NCBI GenBank assembly: GCA_020631735.1
Contig: CM036215.1
Span: 18,431,410 to 18,495,409, forward strand
Source: Saccharum officinarum
Taxonomy: Eukaryota > Streptophyta > Magnoliopsida > Poales > Poaceae
Length of the DNA: 64,000 nucleotides
Reading direction: 5' to 3'
Positions 22,902-35,851 of the stretch are shown here, one piece after another. The number at the start of each line of letters is the position of its first letter. The first letter of the stretch is position 1. Both the position numbers and the translations under genes were made by a program. Below the pieces are notes generated by a model, which was not told the DNA's origin, searched no databases, and worked only from the letters and a program-made list of their open reading frames with translations.

Positions 22902-24262
22902 AACTTCACCTCCTTGAATGGGTCATGGTGCTTCGCCTTTGGGTTTTCGGGGCAAGGGGCGAAAGCAGTTTCTTTATTAAGGCTCCCATGGCTAGGTTTT
23001 TCTTTAAAAAGATTTTCAATGGGGTAGCCTATGAGTATATCAAAATCGAGGATGGCATAGATGTGGAAGTCCAAGTGAACCTCGGTTTTATCTATTTTGA
23101 TTGGCACAGCCCTAGCAATCCCACAACACTCGAAGATGAGTTTGAGGGACTTTTGAAGAGTTTCTTGGTCGAGACTAGTGGCATGTTACCCAAGAGGTTT
23201 TCACTAGGAATTCTGACATGATACTGGTCCTAACTGTGAGGTTGTGCAGGGCTTCTATGTTTGTTCCCCTTAATGAACAAGCCATGATCGTGGAAGGTAA
23301 AAGAATCCGAATTGCTTTGGAAGAACGTTTCACTTTCATTAACCATTCCTTCGATGGTTCTACTTTGGGGGAAGCTTCCTTAGGAGGATGCGTAAGCTTT
23401 TTGTGCCAAAAGAGTTTTGAGGTATTGCCACAATCCTCAATTTCGATAGGGAACTCTGAATGATGAATTAATCTTTTCTTCGGTGTTCGTGTTTTAGGTG
23501 AGGGCTCATAAGTCTAATCTAAGGATGCTACAGTTTTGGATTTGGCTGATGAGGACTCCTCAATGCTCAACATGACTTTCGCCTGGAGGGTTCTAGTTTT
23601 CATGATGGAAGAAGTGTGTCTTTCTAGGAAGTTTTCAAGGAATCTCACTTGTTCCATCATAGGTTTGTGTGTAAAATGACCTCCGACAGTCAAGTCTGGG
23701 CTGGAGGGAATTAAAACTGAAAACCTGGCCTAGGCTGCACCTATAGACTCCTCGTACTGCACAAAATCGAGGACCCTTGGCAGAGAGACGATACAGGACA
23801 TAGGGAAGAATGCAAGATATAACTTGTCTTTTAAGTTCATCCCAGACCCCGTTCGTACTTTCTATGGCATGTGTGTACCATTGCTTCACCTTCCCCGTGA
23901 GAGAGAAAGAAACAATTTCCACTTTAGAGTTTCTTGTGCCATGCCAGAGATACTCAGGAATGAACACATTTCCTCAAACTCTAGCAGGTGATTACAAGGG
24001 TTTTTGTCATCGTACCCGAAGAAGGGTTGTGCCCAAACCATGGCTATCAAGCTAGGGTGGAGTTCACAGCTAGATGATTGGTTTGGTTTTGAAGAAGGTG
24101 ATGGCTCAGGGAACTCGCCCTTTAAAGCAAAAAAGGTTTGAAATGTTGGTGGCTTCATGGTGAAGAGATAAAAGAAATCTGATTTTTTTGTTAGATAAAA
24201 GATATGAGGATGAACTAGGTTCAAAGAAAATACAACAACCGTTCCCTGGCAACGGCACCAGA
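22902..24262 (-). pseudogene. Ty3/gypsy gag and protease remnants (minus strand)
   Basis: From right to left, after the LTR and PBS: a gag segment (24311-23635 in two frames) with NPCNHLLEFEEMCSFL, GMAQETLKWKLF and SLTGKVKQWYTHA, interrupted by stops and a frame change near 23900; then about 400 bp of degenerate sequence; then a protease-like stretch near 23107-22950 with LDFHIYAILDFDILIGYPIE. The same order and motifs occur in the plus-strand element at 44240-45500. Gag style and PBS point to an Athila-like gypsy lineage. RT, RNase H and integrase are absent because copy A of the LARD replaces what should come next. Confidence 0.8.
24241..24260 (-). promoter_or_regulatory. Primer binding site of minus-strand gypsy element
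   Basis: The minus strand reads TGGTGCCGTTGCCAGGGAAC, close to TGGCGCCGTTGCCGGGGA, the tRNA-Asp-type PBS common in grass gypsy elements. It lies 7 bp inside the LTR edge at 24268. Confidence 0.8.
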
Positions 24263-24267
24263 AAGCT

Positions 24268-25324
24268 TGTTGGTACTTCTTAATGCAAACAAAAAGAATC
24301 TGCAAGCGCACAGAATTACCATTGTAGCCTTCACTTGGAAGTATTTAGGGTATCGTATTTTCCACATGAAACGGAGGTACTTCTTCTAGCTAGTTTATCC
24401 AAGGACAACACAAGGGTAAATTTGGGAAGGGTAGAGATGGATTCCTATGGCTTCTAGGTCTATGAGAAGATAAACTCTACTTTCACTTGTTTAGTTCGGG
24501 CACTGGAGCGCACCTGGCTGCCAGGTGATACCAGCCTGTAGCTCTATGTCGTATCCAAATGTGGGGGATCACGAGGGACAGACATGGCTGTCACCACCTG
24601 CCGCCTACCCCTCAACCATGGGACACGAGGCAAATAAAGGTAGCCACTAGCGTAGACACCACGTCTACACTATCGACTACTACTCTAGCGTCGCGTAGGG
24701 TTATCCTTCTTTATTAGGGCCCTCTACTAGAGTATCCGCTACGAGAATGGACGATAAACCTACAAGAAAATAAGAGTAAAGCTTAACTAATAAAAAGACT
24801 TAAATGCCATAAGAACCACGAACACTTACTTAGTGAAAGATCCCGTCAAGGTACAAAGTAGGTGTTCGCCAAGGTACAAGCTTTGGGAAGAATACCGACA
24901 AGCCCAGCACTTCCCCAAACTCTCCCTCACATCTTGCCTTCTCAACTCTAGCTAGCTAACTAGGGCATGAGCCTTTGGAATGATGTTCTTATTTCTCTAT
25001 TGGTGTAGCTCTTGCTCCTTGGAATGTTATTGAAATGAGGAGGGGGAGGTCTCTCTTTTATAATGGAGAGGGGAGTGAATATGCAAGAAATATGCCTTTG
25101 ATCCCCTCATAAAGTGTCCAAACAGACCTCCTAGGTGCACTGAACCTAGACCAAACCCTAACAACCGATGTTGGTAAGGCGGTAAGGGTAGCCCATGAAA
25201 GATGGGCTCGAGACGCGCCCGTAGGGGTGCGGGCACACTAGGGGTGCATGCGCACCCTAGTGGAGCTGTCCCGGCCCAATCTTCATCTGGTGGGCCTTTG
25301 GGGACGCCACGCCTGCAAAGTTTG
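24268..25324 (-). mobile_element. Gypsy 5' LTR (minus strand), first part; continues at 58542-58820
   Basis: Begins TGTTGGTACTTCTTAATG at 24268. It is broken at 25324 by the LARD B/C element with target duplication GTTTG (25320-25324 and 58537-58541). The sequence resumes at 58542 and ends ACCGCCAACA at 58820, giving about 1336 bp with TGTTGG..CCAACA ends. Confidence 0.78.
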
Positions 25325-28300
25325 GCGCTAACGACGTAAAAATTGTTACAATTTTTCACAAGCACCTTGAGCATAAAACCTAAAATAAAAAATCTTGCAT
25401 GTTACTTGTGAACTTGCCGAGCATCATGTATATTTTATTTTCAAATTAGAATTCACCTGTGCATAGACTATCCAAAACCGAGCACTGCTTGTTTTGGAGG
25501 ATAGTCCGTCATCACCACCGGACCATCCATCAAGACATTTCATAGACTTAGAGTAATTTTAGCCAACTCATGCACTAACAGAGTGTCCGTTGCCCATGGC
25601 GGATTGTCCGTTGAAACATGACGGTGGCGAGCCCTGGTGGACCGTCCGATAAAACGCACCGACACATGTCCCATGCAATTTGCTTTGTTGTCATCCTCAC
25701 CACTCTCTTGGGCCCACATGTCATACATCCCTCACACACATCACCACCAGCAGCCCCCACTCCCCTTCGCCATTCCCATTCACGTTCAGCAAACAGAGAA
25801 GAGGAGAAGGAGAGAAAGAGAGAAGAAGAGAGGAGAAAGAGAGGAGAAGAAGAGAATGAGAAGGGAACGAAAAGGACCTTGCTGGAGCATCACCGGAGCT
25901 GCACGACGGCGAGCTGCACCACCCCCCATGCCCTCAACCTCGCCGGAGTTGGAGGAGACGAACCCAAGCTCAATCATCTTCCACCTCGAGCTCCCATGGT
26001 GCCTCAAGCCGATCTCCCACATCAAGCGTCCCTAGGCTGAGCTGCTGCAGGAGGAGCTTCCTCAAGTCATGATGAGCAAGCCCCAAGTCTTCTTCCCCAT
26101 CCTCCCCATCTCCATGGCCCTCCCCATTGAGCTCCTTGGCCTCCAATGGTGCATTTCACCATTGTTTGGGACGAGCTCACCACAGCCCATGCATAACACA
26201 TCCATAACTTTGAGAAGCTTCCCTACATCACTAGAAAGACATAGAAACAAACCACACTCGATTTGGAGCCTGGATACCCCGGGAATCATCTCCAACATTT
26301 TTACACCTGAACTGTTCATGGTTTATCAGACAGTTCCATCATTTTGAAGGAAGGTCCGCTGATTTATAGCCAACAGAGTAGCCTTGGTTTATCGGAAGGT
26401 TCCTATGTGTCGGAAGGTTCCAGTAAACTGCAAGCACAGACTAAACTTGTAAAATTCATAGAAGATGCATTTGAACTCCAAAAATTGTGAAACAAGTTTT
26501 GTTATGTTCCTTAGATTATTCTCTATCATCTAAATGTGATTTTGACACCAAAAAGTATAATTTATTTTGGACTTAAAATAATGCATTTTTAGTTTAATAA
26601 ATAGACAACTAATTCCCTAGGTCTCCTAAATTCACGAACCTTGTTTTGTTAGCTTTCTTTAAGCATGTGCCATCTATGAAACTTGTTTGGTGCATAATCT
26701 CATTGCATTCATGCACTTAAGCTCATTATTTGTGTCTCACATATTATAATTTGGCGGAGTGTCCGCGGTCACCACTGGAGCGTCCGCCGAATTATAGAGT
26801 TTGTCTCTTAGGAAACCCTAGAGTCCCTAGTTTTCACTGGAGTGTCCGTCAACTGGCGTTCGATGGAGACTGAATCCAAAAGTGCCTAAGTCTCTGATTC
26901 AGCGAACCATCTGACACTATACCGGACTATCCGATAAACCAAACCAACAACCCATATACCCTATGCCACCTACACATAGTATATGTGATTAATCTCTAAT
27001 CAAAACAACATCAATGCATCTTATGTCATGTCATCTATTCTTATGCATTGCACTCACAAGAGTTGAACCACACAAGCTTCTCTCATCTCTCTTGCATACT
27101 TCATATATGTCATGCAGACATAAGTATCTCATACATGTGCATACACATAGGTACGCGATATCAGATAGACGCCAAGTGATGTTCCAAGCTATTGGGACCT
27201 TGCTCTTCCAACTGGAAGGCACCCCACTACTATAATCCCTATTTTGGATACTTATTGTGTTTCATTATGAGTTATGCATTTCATGTAGATTTGGTTAACA
27301 ACTTAATGATGTTTCATTAACTTAGAACCACTCATTAAGTAATTAGAGCCTTTCATTTAATCAATGGGGATTGGAACGCTTAATTGCTTATTTGCTTAGT
27401 AACATTAGAAGTCGAGTATGAGAAGGGAACTTATGCTTGCGCGTGTAGGATGTTACACCGGGATAACTAATTACTAAAATGAACGAGGGATACAACTTGT
27501 CTACTCCCCTAATCTTGACTAAGGACTCACGTCAATTTGAATTATGAATTTGATGATCAATTTCGTAATTCTTGCTTAAGTGAGGGGTAGGTCACTATGA
27601 GCGTGGGATCTCAGGTGACGTAGCTCGTGGAGCAGTTAAGGACCGTGCATTGGGATACATGAGTCCAAGTAATCGCCCGTATAGACCACATGCTGGGAAT
27701 GGGGTGGGCAAGTCGATCGAGTAACTAATTGCCACCGGTCTATCCGTGGAACTGGCAAGAAGGCATCGCCGGTTAGATGGTGGTAGCATTAACTGGGAAT
27801 CAATCAAACCTTTCATGTAATATTTAGGCCGAAATAGGGAATGGTTGGAAGATATGAGGCAACCGTTATCTTGTGCACAAGATATGGTGGTTAGTCCCGT
27901 TCTTCCGTGTGGATACAGTTGTACACCTCTACAGAGTTCAAAAGCCTAAAGTCCCTCAAGACAGAACCCTTTGGTTGTTCTTACTTTCCATACCCATGGT
28001 TGTGTTAATGATGAAACTTGATGATGATATGATTTATAAATGTTGATCACTTTACTTCCATCATTAACCTTGTTGCTAAGTAATTCAATTATGAACAATG
28101 GGCTTGCCATTTAATAAACGCCATGCTTTTATGCAAATGTACAAATGCCTATTAATCTCTTTTGCATCCACCAAATATTTATATGTTGGAATTAAGTCAT
28201 CCGAGTACGCAACGTACTCACGGTGCTGTCGTTAAGTTGTTTTACAGGTATAGGACATTGGTGTCCATCTCACCCCATCGTTAGTGGCAGAGTGGGTGAA

Positions 28301-28538
28301 TGGCAGGAGCGTCCAAGCTATGGTGGCGACGCCCATGGGCATGGTGACCACTAGTTAATAGTTAAATAATTGATGCGTTATATAGATATGTTATGGTAAG
28401 AGAGTCGTATGGTTCTCACTACATTTAAGTCCTATGTTGTATAATTAATTCATAATATTCAACGAGACTTGTAATATATGTTTTCCACTGAGTTATGTAC
28501 TTCAATGATGAGATGTAATCTTGATTTGTGGAGGCTAT
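25325..28538 (+). mobile_element. 5' LTR of LARD copy B/C, main part
   Basis: Colinear with 19253-22740 and 38629-41084. Landmarks: TTGTTACAATTTTTCACAAG near the start, a GAGAAG-rich purine tract at 25796-25870, ACTCACGGTGCTGTCGTTAA near 28214. It stops at GCTAT (28534-28538) where the solo LTR is inserted and resumes at 35712 (CATGGTATGGTACTCAACCG). Confidence 0.85.
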
Positions 28539-29491
28539 TGTGGCAAAACCACCTGAATTTTATGGTCCACATGTGCCTACCATTGTCTTTCAGACTTCTG
28601 ATAGCTGCACATGCAAGCCAGACAACTTCGGTAGTCTGTCGGGTGTCCTCGGGGAAACTAGAATCATCCACGTTTTACAACTCATACAGGATCAACAAAG
28701 GAGTTGTTACAACATTACAACATTTGATATAAAAATAAATTACATCAAAGTACGGAAGAATTATAACATTAGTTTACAAAGCATGTATAAGTCAACTTTT
28801 ACTTAAGCTCGAAAAGATGAGTAGAACTGCGAAAGCATCTTAGGTCAAACATCTAAGGTAGAAGGGGTAGGCAGACCATGATGAGCCCACCAGCATGATC
28901 TCGCTAAGCTACTCAAGTCAGATCCTACAACAGGGGTTAACAAACCCTGAGTACTTGAGGGTACTCAACAGGTCTTACCCAACTAAAGAAAAGACTCCAA
29001 AGATATGCTGGCTCAAAGGTAAGATAGAGGTAAGAACTAACTTTTGCATAGAAGCTTATTACCAGTGGATCCTTACTTTCAATATTTTAGTGGTGTATTA
29101 GTTTATCATTGATATTCAGTTTGCACCTGGTCTAAATCAATCACTTCTTTAATCATCAAAGCTCAAGTTCAACTCATATCATCTCTTATCCATCAGTATC
29201 CATGTTTCATTGATTAACTACGATGCAGTACAGTTGATCGAGTCTTCTTCACCGAGAAGCTACGACGATTCGAATCGGTTTGGCCTAGCTAGGGTTTCCT
29301 TACCACATGACATATGCAGGTCTAGGTATGCAGACCCGAACCTACATATCTCTACCCTCACTCGGATCCTCCAAAATGGGAACCGGTCCAGCGCTACCCG
29401 AGAGCACAGTACCCACCTCTCTGTGTCATTCGTCCCTGACAGATTCATAGGAATGTGTACATCATACTACCGCCATCTCACCACTCCTAGT

Positions 29492-31858
29492 TGAAAGGTC
29501 CTTATTTGGTTTTAGTAATTGAGTGACAACTTAGGTGGACTAATATGTGGTTATGTGAGATACATAGGAGATTAGTCCACATGTGATTGTGTCATGAAGG
29601 AGCTTATTGCATATGAGACATGACATGGAGTCATGTGACCAAGGTGGAGAAGATTGAGATGAGGCTTGGCTCGATGGACCGGTTGCAAGTGTGAAGGGCA
29701 AGTCAGAGGCTTTGAAGCGAGGGACCGCGTGTGACGGTGAAGCTTGGGCAAGACTTGGCGTCGATGGACCGAGGCAACGGTGAAGAGCAAGTGAGGTCAA
29801 GATCGATGAACCCATACGGTCACGTGATGATATGAAGTGGATCATATCATTTGGTGATTGGTTGGTGCATGTGTTGCATCAATGTCGGAGGAGTTAGAAT
29901 GGAATGCGCAAGGCAAAGGTATATCCATAGGGCATTTCCATTTCACCGGTCATAGGTGTGTAGAGAAGTTGATGACCGGGTTTAGGATAGATGGCCACAC
30001 TATCAAGAGGGGCAAACTTGTTTGCATATCGGTCATCTAGTGCCACTTGAGCGATCTAACTTTGCATACATGTTAGGATTGAGTGGCGAGGCAAGTTAAG
30101 TGCCTAACTCCTCAGAGAAAATGATTGTAAAAATGCTAACACACATGCATAAGGTGGTGATCACTTGTTGGTGTTGGCACATTTGCGAAGGCGATGGAGT
30201 TTGAGCGGTTGAGAGGGGTTTGGGATCCTCTCTCCCTCCCGCCGAGCAGGCTCACCGGGATTTAGGCGTTTTCAAGGAAATGAATTGACTATTTTCCTTT
30301 ACGCCGAAAGCGGGAAGAAGTGGCGAAGTCACGGAGGTGGTCGTCGTTGTTTTGCAAGCGACAGACGCTGGTCACGGAGGCGACAGACGCTGGCCTTGTG
30401 TCTGTCGGTTTACCATAGGCGCGATCAGCAGAGGAGGAGGTGATGGACACGCGGACGCTCACGCGAACGCTCAGTGTTTGGCGGCCTGGCGAGCGCGTGA
30501 GCGTCAGACACTACGCCGCGTCTATCACGGCTAAGCGGGGCGCGGGAGCATTCTGGACCGCGTCTGTCACGCGATAGATGCTGGAGTGGTCTCGCATCGG
30601 ACGCGTCTGACGCTGGGAGTCGACCGTCAGATTTCGAATGAGCAGTGGACACATGGCGACGTTTGAGAGCGACAAACGCTAGGGTTGCGTTTGTCAGCTT
30701 GGCGACAGACGCGTCTGTCGCCCTCGAAATCTGCCCAGTGAATTGCTAACGGCTATATTCGTTTGTGAGCTTATAAATTGAAGTGGTGGCCGGCCTTGGC
30801 AATAGTTGAGCACCCTTGGGACTTAGTGTCCATGATTTGGGAGTGCTTGGAGAGCCTCTGACTCACTTGTGCTTGCAAGAGTGCGAATCGATTGCGAGTG
30901 GGTTGATTCTAGTGTGTTGCTTTGAGAGATTGCATCGAGTGGCACTAGGTGATCGAGTTGCAAGGCGGTGGTGCTTGTTACTCTTAGAGGTTGCCACCTC
31001 CTAGATGGCTTGGTGTCTTGTGGCTCCATCGAAGCTCACAAGAAGATTGTGCGAGGATCCAGAGAAGCTTTGTGAGGGGGATTGTGCTCACCCCGCGGGG
31101 ATCACGAAGAGCAACTCTAGTTGAGTGTGTCATTGAGCTACCACACTTGATGGCGGGTTCTTGCGGTGCCTTTTGAGAGGCTCGGTGTGTGATACCGATT
31201 AGCCGCCGAACCACGAAGTGTTGGTCGACATAACGGTGACGTAGCTTGGTGGCAACCAAGTGAACCTCGGGAGAAAAATCACCGTGTCAACATTGTTCTT
31301 CATCTTCTTGGTGGTTTATCTTTGTGCAACACAAGCTTGTATTTACTTTTATATATACTTGTGCTTGTGTAGTTGCTCTCGTAACTAGTTTGCTTGTGTA
31401 GCTTGCTAGTTGTCTTCTTGCTTGTGTAGCTAGAAGCTTCCCCTTGCGTGGCTAATTTGGTTTGTGTAACCTTATTAGTCACATTGCTTAGGTTTGTGTA
31501 GCTAAGTAATTTATGCTCTCTAATTTGGCATTGGTTGCCTTGTTATTGAGCATTGCTAGTGACCTTAGGAGCTTTGTGCTTTTGCTTCACTAGTTGTGTA
31601 GGAGCTCCCTCGGTTGGCAAAGTACTAGTGCATAGGTTTGTGTGACCTTGCTCTAGAATTGATTAGGTGAGCTCTTGCTAAGCTTAGCACCTTAGTTGCT
31701 TAATTAGGATATTTGCAAGGTGCTAGAGAACTTAGATAGAGGGGTGTAGTCTTGACTAGACCGATAAGTTTAATTCCGCATTTGTTTCAGTTAGCCAACG
31801 CGTTCAAGTTTTAGAAAGGACTATTCACCCTCGTCTAGTCTGCCATCTCGACCCTTCA
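29492..31858 (+). mobile_element. Solo LTR, copia-type (SIRE/Maximus-like)
   Basis: Starts TGAAAGGTCCTTATTTGG and ends GACCCTTCA; flanks CTAGT (29487-29491) and CCAGT (31859-31863) look like a 5-bp target duplication with one change. Inside are passages typical of long grass copia LTRs (TTGAGCACCCTTGGGACTTA at about 30807). The segment 30340-30720 is packed with GACAGACGC / GCGTCTGTC words. Confidence 0.75.
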
Positions 31859-32689
31859 CCAGTGCGCAGTTATTGTTTTCCATAATGGAATAGCCTAGAT
31901 GTTGGGCTTACCGGAGTATGTGGCCAGTACTACAAATCACGACCACAAAAACAGTCCTGACAATGAACGGTCCTTAATCGACACAGGTGGGGTCACTACG
32001 TCGGGCCTCAAACCACAACACAAGCCAAGATTCCGCCCGGTCTCGATTTAACAAAATTAACATCATGGTATTCACAACCCATAAACGGAGTTGAGAAGAG
32101 CAAGGTGAAGTTGTTTCCCTCATACAATGAAACCATCATTCGACAACCATCGCAAACTAAGCATTACTAAGCATAAGAGAGAACGACCTTTTTATACTAA
32201 CAGGGTATAACTAAGGATATCTGTTTGTCAAGGTAATCATGTAGCAACGGTATAAACTAACTCCTAGTTACTTAATGCACATCTCACAAGACTTAAAAGT
32301 ATAATAAAGATTTTGCAAAAGCTATAGAAGGGTGTTATGCACCGGGGCTTGCCTTCATTGTAGAGAAGGTTAGTTTCCTTAGAGAGATCCAATAGACACC
32401 AACACGTCTAGTGCATGGATCTACTCCAAGACGTGATCGACACGAGCCTTCTCACTCTCATACACTACATGTAATAAATGATGCGTTGCTTACATGATGG
32501 ACTACATGCCATGATGCATGATGTATGATGAAAGACATGTAAGTGCATGATAAAAGATAAACAAAGTTAAGAAAGTTAAGAACAACTTTCCTTCACTAAA
32601 GAACTAGGGTTATTATCATAAAAGTATTTTAATTATTAACCTCTAGTTAATTAGTTAACTAACATGAAAGTAAATTGAGTGTAGCAGAG

Positions 32690-33140
32690 ATGCGTATGTT
32701 GCGTTGGTGTTGTGGGCACACAAGGAGGGATAGAGTCCGGAACGACGATATTCGGGATAGGGTTGGGGTGGCACCAATTGAGGAGAAATTGATTCAACAT
32801 CGGTAGAGATGGTTTGGACATGTCCAACAGAGGCCTCCTAAGGCGTCGGTGCGTAGTGGAGTTCTAAAGCGGGCCAATAATGTAAAGAGCGGTAGAGGTC
32901 GACCTAAACTAACTTGGAACGAGTCCGTTAAGAGAGATCTTAAGGAGTGGAATATCTCCAAGGATTTAGCTATGGACAGGAGCGCTTGGAGATTGGCAAT
33001 CAACGTGCCTGAACCGTGACCTCTTTTGGTCTTGTGCCCTTTATGTCCCTTTATGTGTCTCCCTGTTTCACGTCTCTTTTGGGTTTCATCTCTAGCCTAC
33101 CCCAACTTGCTTGGGACAAAAGGCTATGTTGTTGTTGTTG
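32690..33140 (+). pseudogene. 5'-truncated RTE-type LINE, C-terminal end with (TTG)n tail
   Basis: The frame from 32690 to TGA 33017-33019 (110 codons) matches the conserved C-terminal end of plant RTE non-LTR retrotransposon polyproteins: MRMLRWCCGHTRRDRVRNDD, then WFGHVQQRPP, GRGRPKLTW and INVPEP at the stop. One in-frame TAG (32804-32806) interrupts it. A short 3' UTR ends CTTGGGACAAAAGGCTATG followed by (TTG)n at 33127-33140. Strongly 5' truncated, as is usual for LINE insertions; no clear target duplication seen. It lies inside the chromovirus-like solo LTR. Confidence 0.88.
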
Positions 33141-35851
33141 ATGGACCAACAGATGATTAACATGGGAAGCATCCTACAAAACATAACCATCTTAGTCAAC
33201 TTCTGTACTCAAGAAGCAATCAAAGGTTTGGTAAACATGTATTTACTAATGAAATGCTTAATTAAATCATTTAGAATGATTAACTAAATAGTGAACATAA
33301 GCATATCAAGAAGGTAATTACTTTGCCATGAAACAGTAGGTGTGGATGTGTCCCATGGTCTTCAATCAATCCCAAATACACTCAAATCATTTTAGGAGTT
33401 ATCCTATTTATTTTGTATTTATTAATCAATTAACTAAAAGGCATATAATTAAGTGGATAACTAAAAATTATCAAAATAGTACCATAATTTTTATGAAGGT
33501 AGATCTAAGCATATAAAACATACTCACAAAGTTTCATAATTTCTGGGTAAATATTTTAGCCTATAAAAACATGGAATATGGATTTATTAATTAAAAGAGG
33601 TATTTTTAAATCATAGCAAAAGTACTGGAAATTACCAAATCATATTTTTGATGGATAAAGCATCTCATAACTAGGCTACACAAAAAGTTTCAAATTTTAT
33701 CATGCTTCTACTAATTTATATAAATTAAACAAGACAGAGCATGTTAATTGATTTATGAAAAAGGAAGACATTTTCTTCTCTCAGCTCACCCCATCTCTCA
33801 CACGTGGCCCAATACCGACCGACCCAACACTCGTTCACACCCGGCCCAACCCCTTTCTCACTTGACCTGGGCCGGCCCAAGCGTATGATCCTCTCAGCCC
33901 ACCGAACCTCTTCTCCCTCACGGCGAGCTCCGGTGAATTCCCGCCGGCGGTGACCTCACCGGCGGTGGCCAAGACACCGGTGTGCCCCTCTCAAACAAGC
34001 ACATCTACCTACAGCACTAACCGAACGAGTTAGGTCTCAGATGGAGCACGACCGAGGCCATGGTGGCCCGGTGACGATCCGCACGGTGGCGCGGCAGCGG
34101 TTACGTTGCTATGGTGCGGTAGAGATAGGGAGAAGATGTCCATCACAACCAGGAGCTCACCACGAGCACTACTACATGCGCAGTTGATGCGTAGATGCAG
34201 CAGAGGTGTGACGTTGTCATCACGGGTGGCGGTGGTGGCGTGAACATGGCGCCGAGCACGCGTTCTGAGGGCTATGGCGTGGTAGAGTTGCAGCGGTCAA
34301 GCCGATGAGCACCACGGCGTTGAGACGGAGCTGATGAGCAAAACAATGGGGCTAGCGACTCATCGGAGTGGCCTGGCCACTGTGGTGGGGCATGCGGTGG
34401 CGCTGCTACCGGCTACGAGGAAGATGGTGGTGCGTGGCTGCTCTGTGCAGCTAGGGGCGATGCGAGTAGGCCTAGGAGAAGCGCAAAGGCGAGGCAATGC
34501 TACTGGTGAGAGGACTTGGACAGGGGCGCTATGATGGTGACGAATTTTGCCGACGTGGCTGGCGGCAGAGTAGGAGGAAAAGGAGGAGAGCCAGCGGTGG
34601 CGCAACTACTTAATGGTGAGGGCGAGGCAGGAGAGGTCGACAGCAGCTGCTTTACCACCTCCACGCAAGCAGCTACGTGCCCTCGCTCGAGAAGCAGCGC
34701 GAAGAAGCTTGTTGGTGAATGGCTGCAAGCACCTACGTGGCACCTGCATGCCAAGCCCCAGAAACAGACTGAAACCTGCATCTTCCTCACCTATTTTCTT
34801 CTGATTTCATTACTAAGCGTAAACATATTCTTTAAACAAACTTGTTCACTGATCAAAGATCTCAAAGTTTGCTTAAAGGAGCCTCCCCAAAATCTTGTCG
34901 ATTTTGAAGATTTGAGTGATCAAACTTGAGTACAGTGAAATTGAAACCTAGTTTTAATTCCAGGTATTGAAAATTTGTTTTGACTTAGCAACTTCTGGTA
35001 ATTAAACAGAGATCAAACAATTATCTAATTTAATAGTCAACTGCATGGTATCAAAGATCAAGCTTAGGACCAACTAATAGAGCAAGAATTGGACATATTT
35101 TATTTATGAGAATTCGTGTATTATTTCACCAAAGTTTGAACTTTATAACCAATTCAAACACTTAGCCGAAAATAACTAATCATAAGAATTAGTTATAGGA
35201 TTCCATCTTTGGACCTTAGTTTCAACATGTTTGATTCAAAAACTTTATCCAACTTCCATTTCACATGAAAGTACATATTTTGTACTACAAAATTTATATT
35301 AACAAAATTTTAATTGTTTAAGCAATTTCTTATATATAAATTAACAAAGTTTCTTAAGCATTAACATGGTTATCATTTCATGGGATTAACTAAAAAACCA
35401 TATTTACAACATGTGAAACATGACAATGAAACATATGAAACATCTTAAGTGAAACATATGAGATACTATTTATGCAACATAGAGATGACATATGAAACAT
35501 CACTTAAGCAATATGTGAAACATGTGGAACACTACTATGCAACATGTGAAACATTGCCCATGCAACATTGCTTATGGAATATATGAAACACTGTCTATGC
35601 AATATATGAAACACATGAAACATGGCATATGCAACAATGCCTGATGTTTATGCATGATGATGCTCATGATCAAGTTTTGGTTGCTTTTAACATCTAGGAT
35701 GTTACAGCTATCATGGTATGGTACTCAACCGGGGTCCTGGTAGTGGAGATGTGTTGCATCTCCAGGGGATTCACCGGTGTTGGTTTGCTTAAATTGAGTT
35801 GGTCAAGTGGATGCCACTCGGTTTAGGTAAATTGACGTGGCGGGCCCCACA

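Larger units (their letters stand above)
28539..35706 (-). mobile_element. Solo LTR, chromovirus (Tekay/Del-like), with nested insertions
   Basis: Starts TGTGGCAAAACC and ends AGGATGTTACA, so on the minus strand it reads TGTAACATCC..GGTTTTGCCACA. The 5-bp target duplication GCTAT lies at 28534-28538 and 35707-35711, and the host LTR sequence is continuous across it. Removing the copia-type insertion leaves about 4.8 kb, a plausible length for these long LTRs. No coding region, PBS or polypurine tract is present, so this is a solo LTR from intra-element recombination. The GC-rich part at 33780-34790 is composition only; no gene recognised there. Confidence 0.82.

Noticed and set aside
22886..23221. 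111-codon plus-strand ORF after the LARD LTR
   Set aside because: The opposite strand reads gypsy protease motifs (DFDILIGYP), so this is an antisense shadow.
34334..34929. Plus- and minus-strand ORFs in a GC-rich stretch
   Set aside because: This lies inside the chromovirus-like solo LTR, where GC-rich composition gives open frames; no conserved motif.
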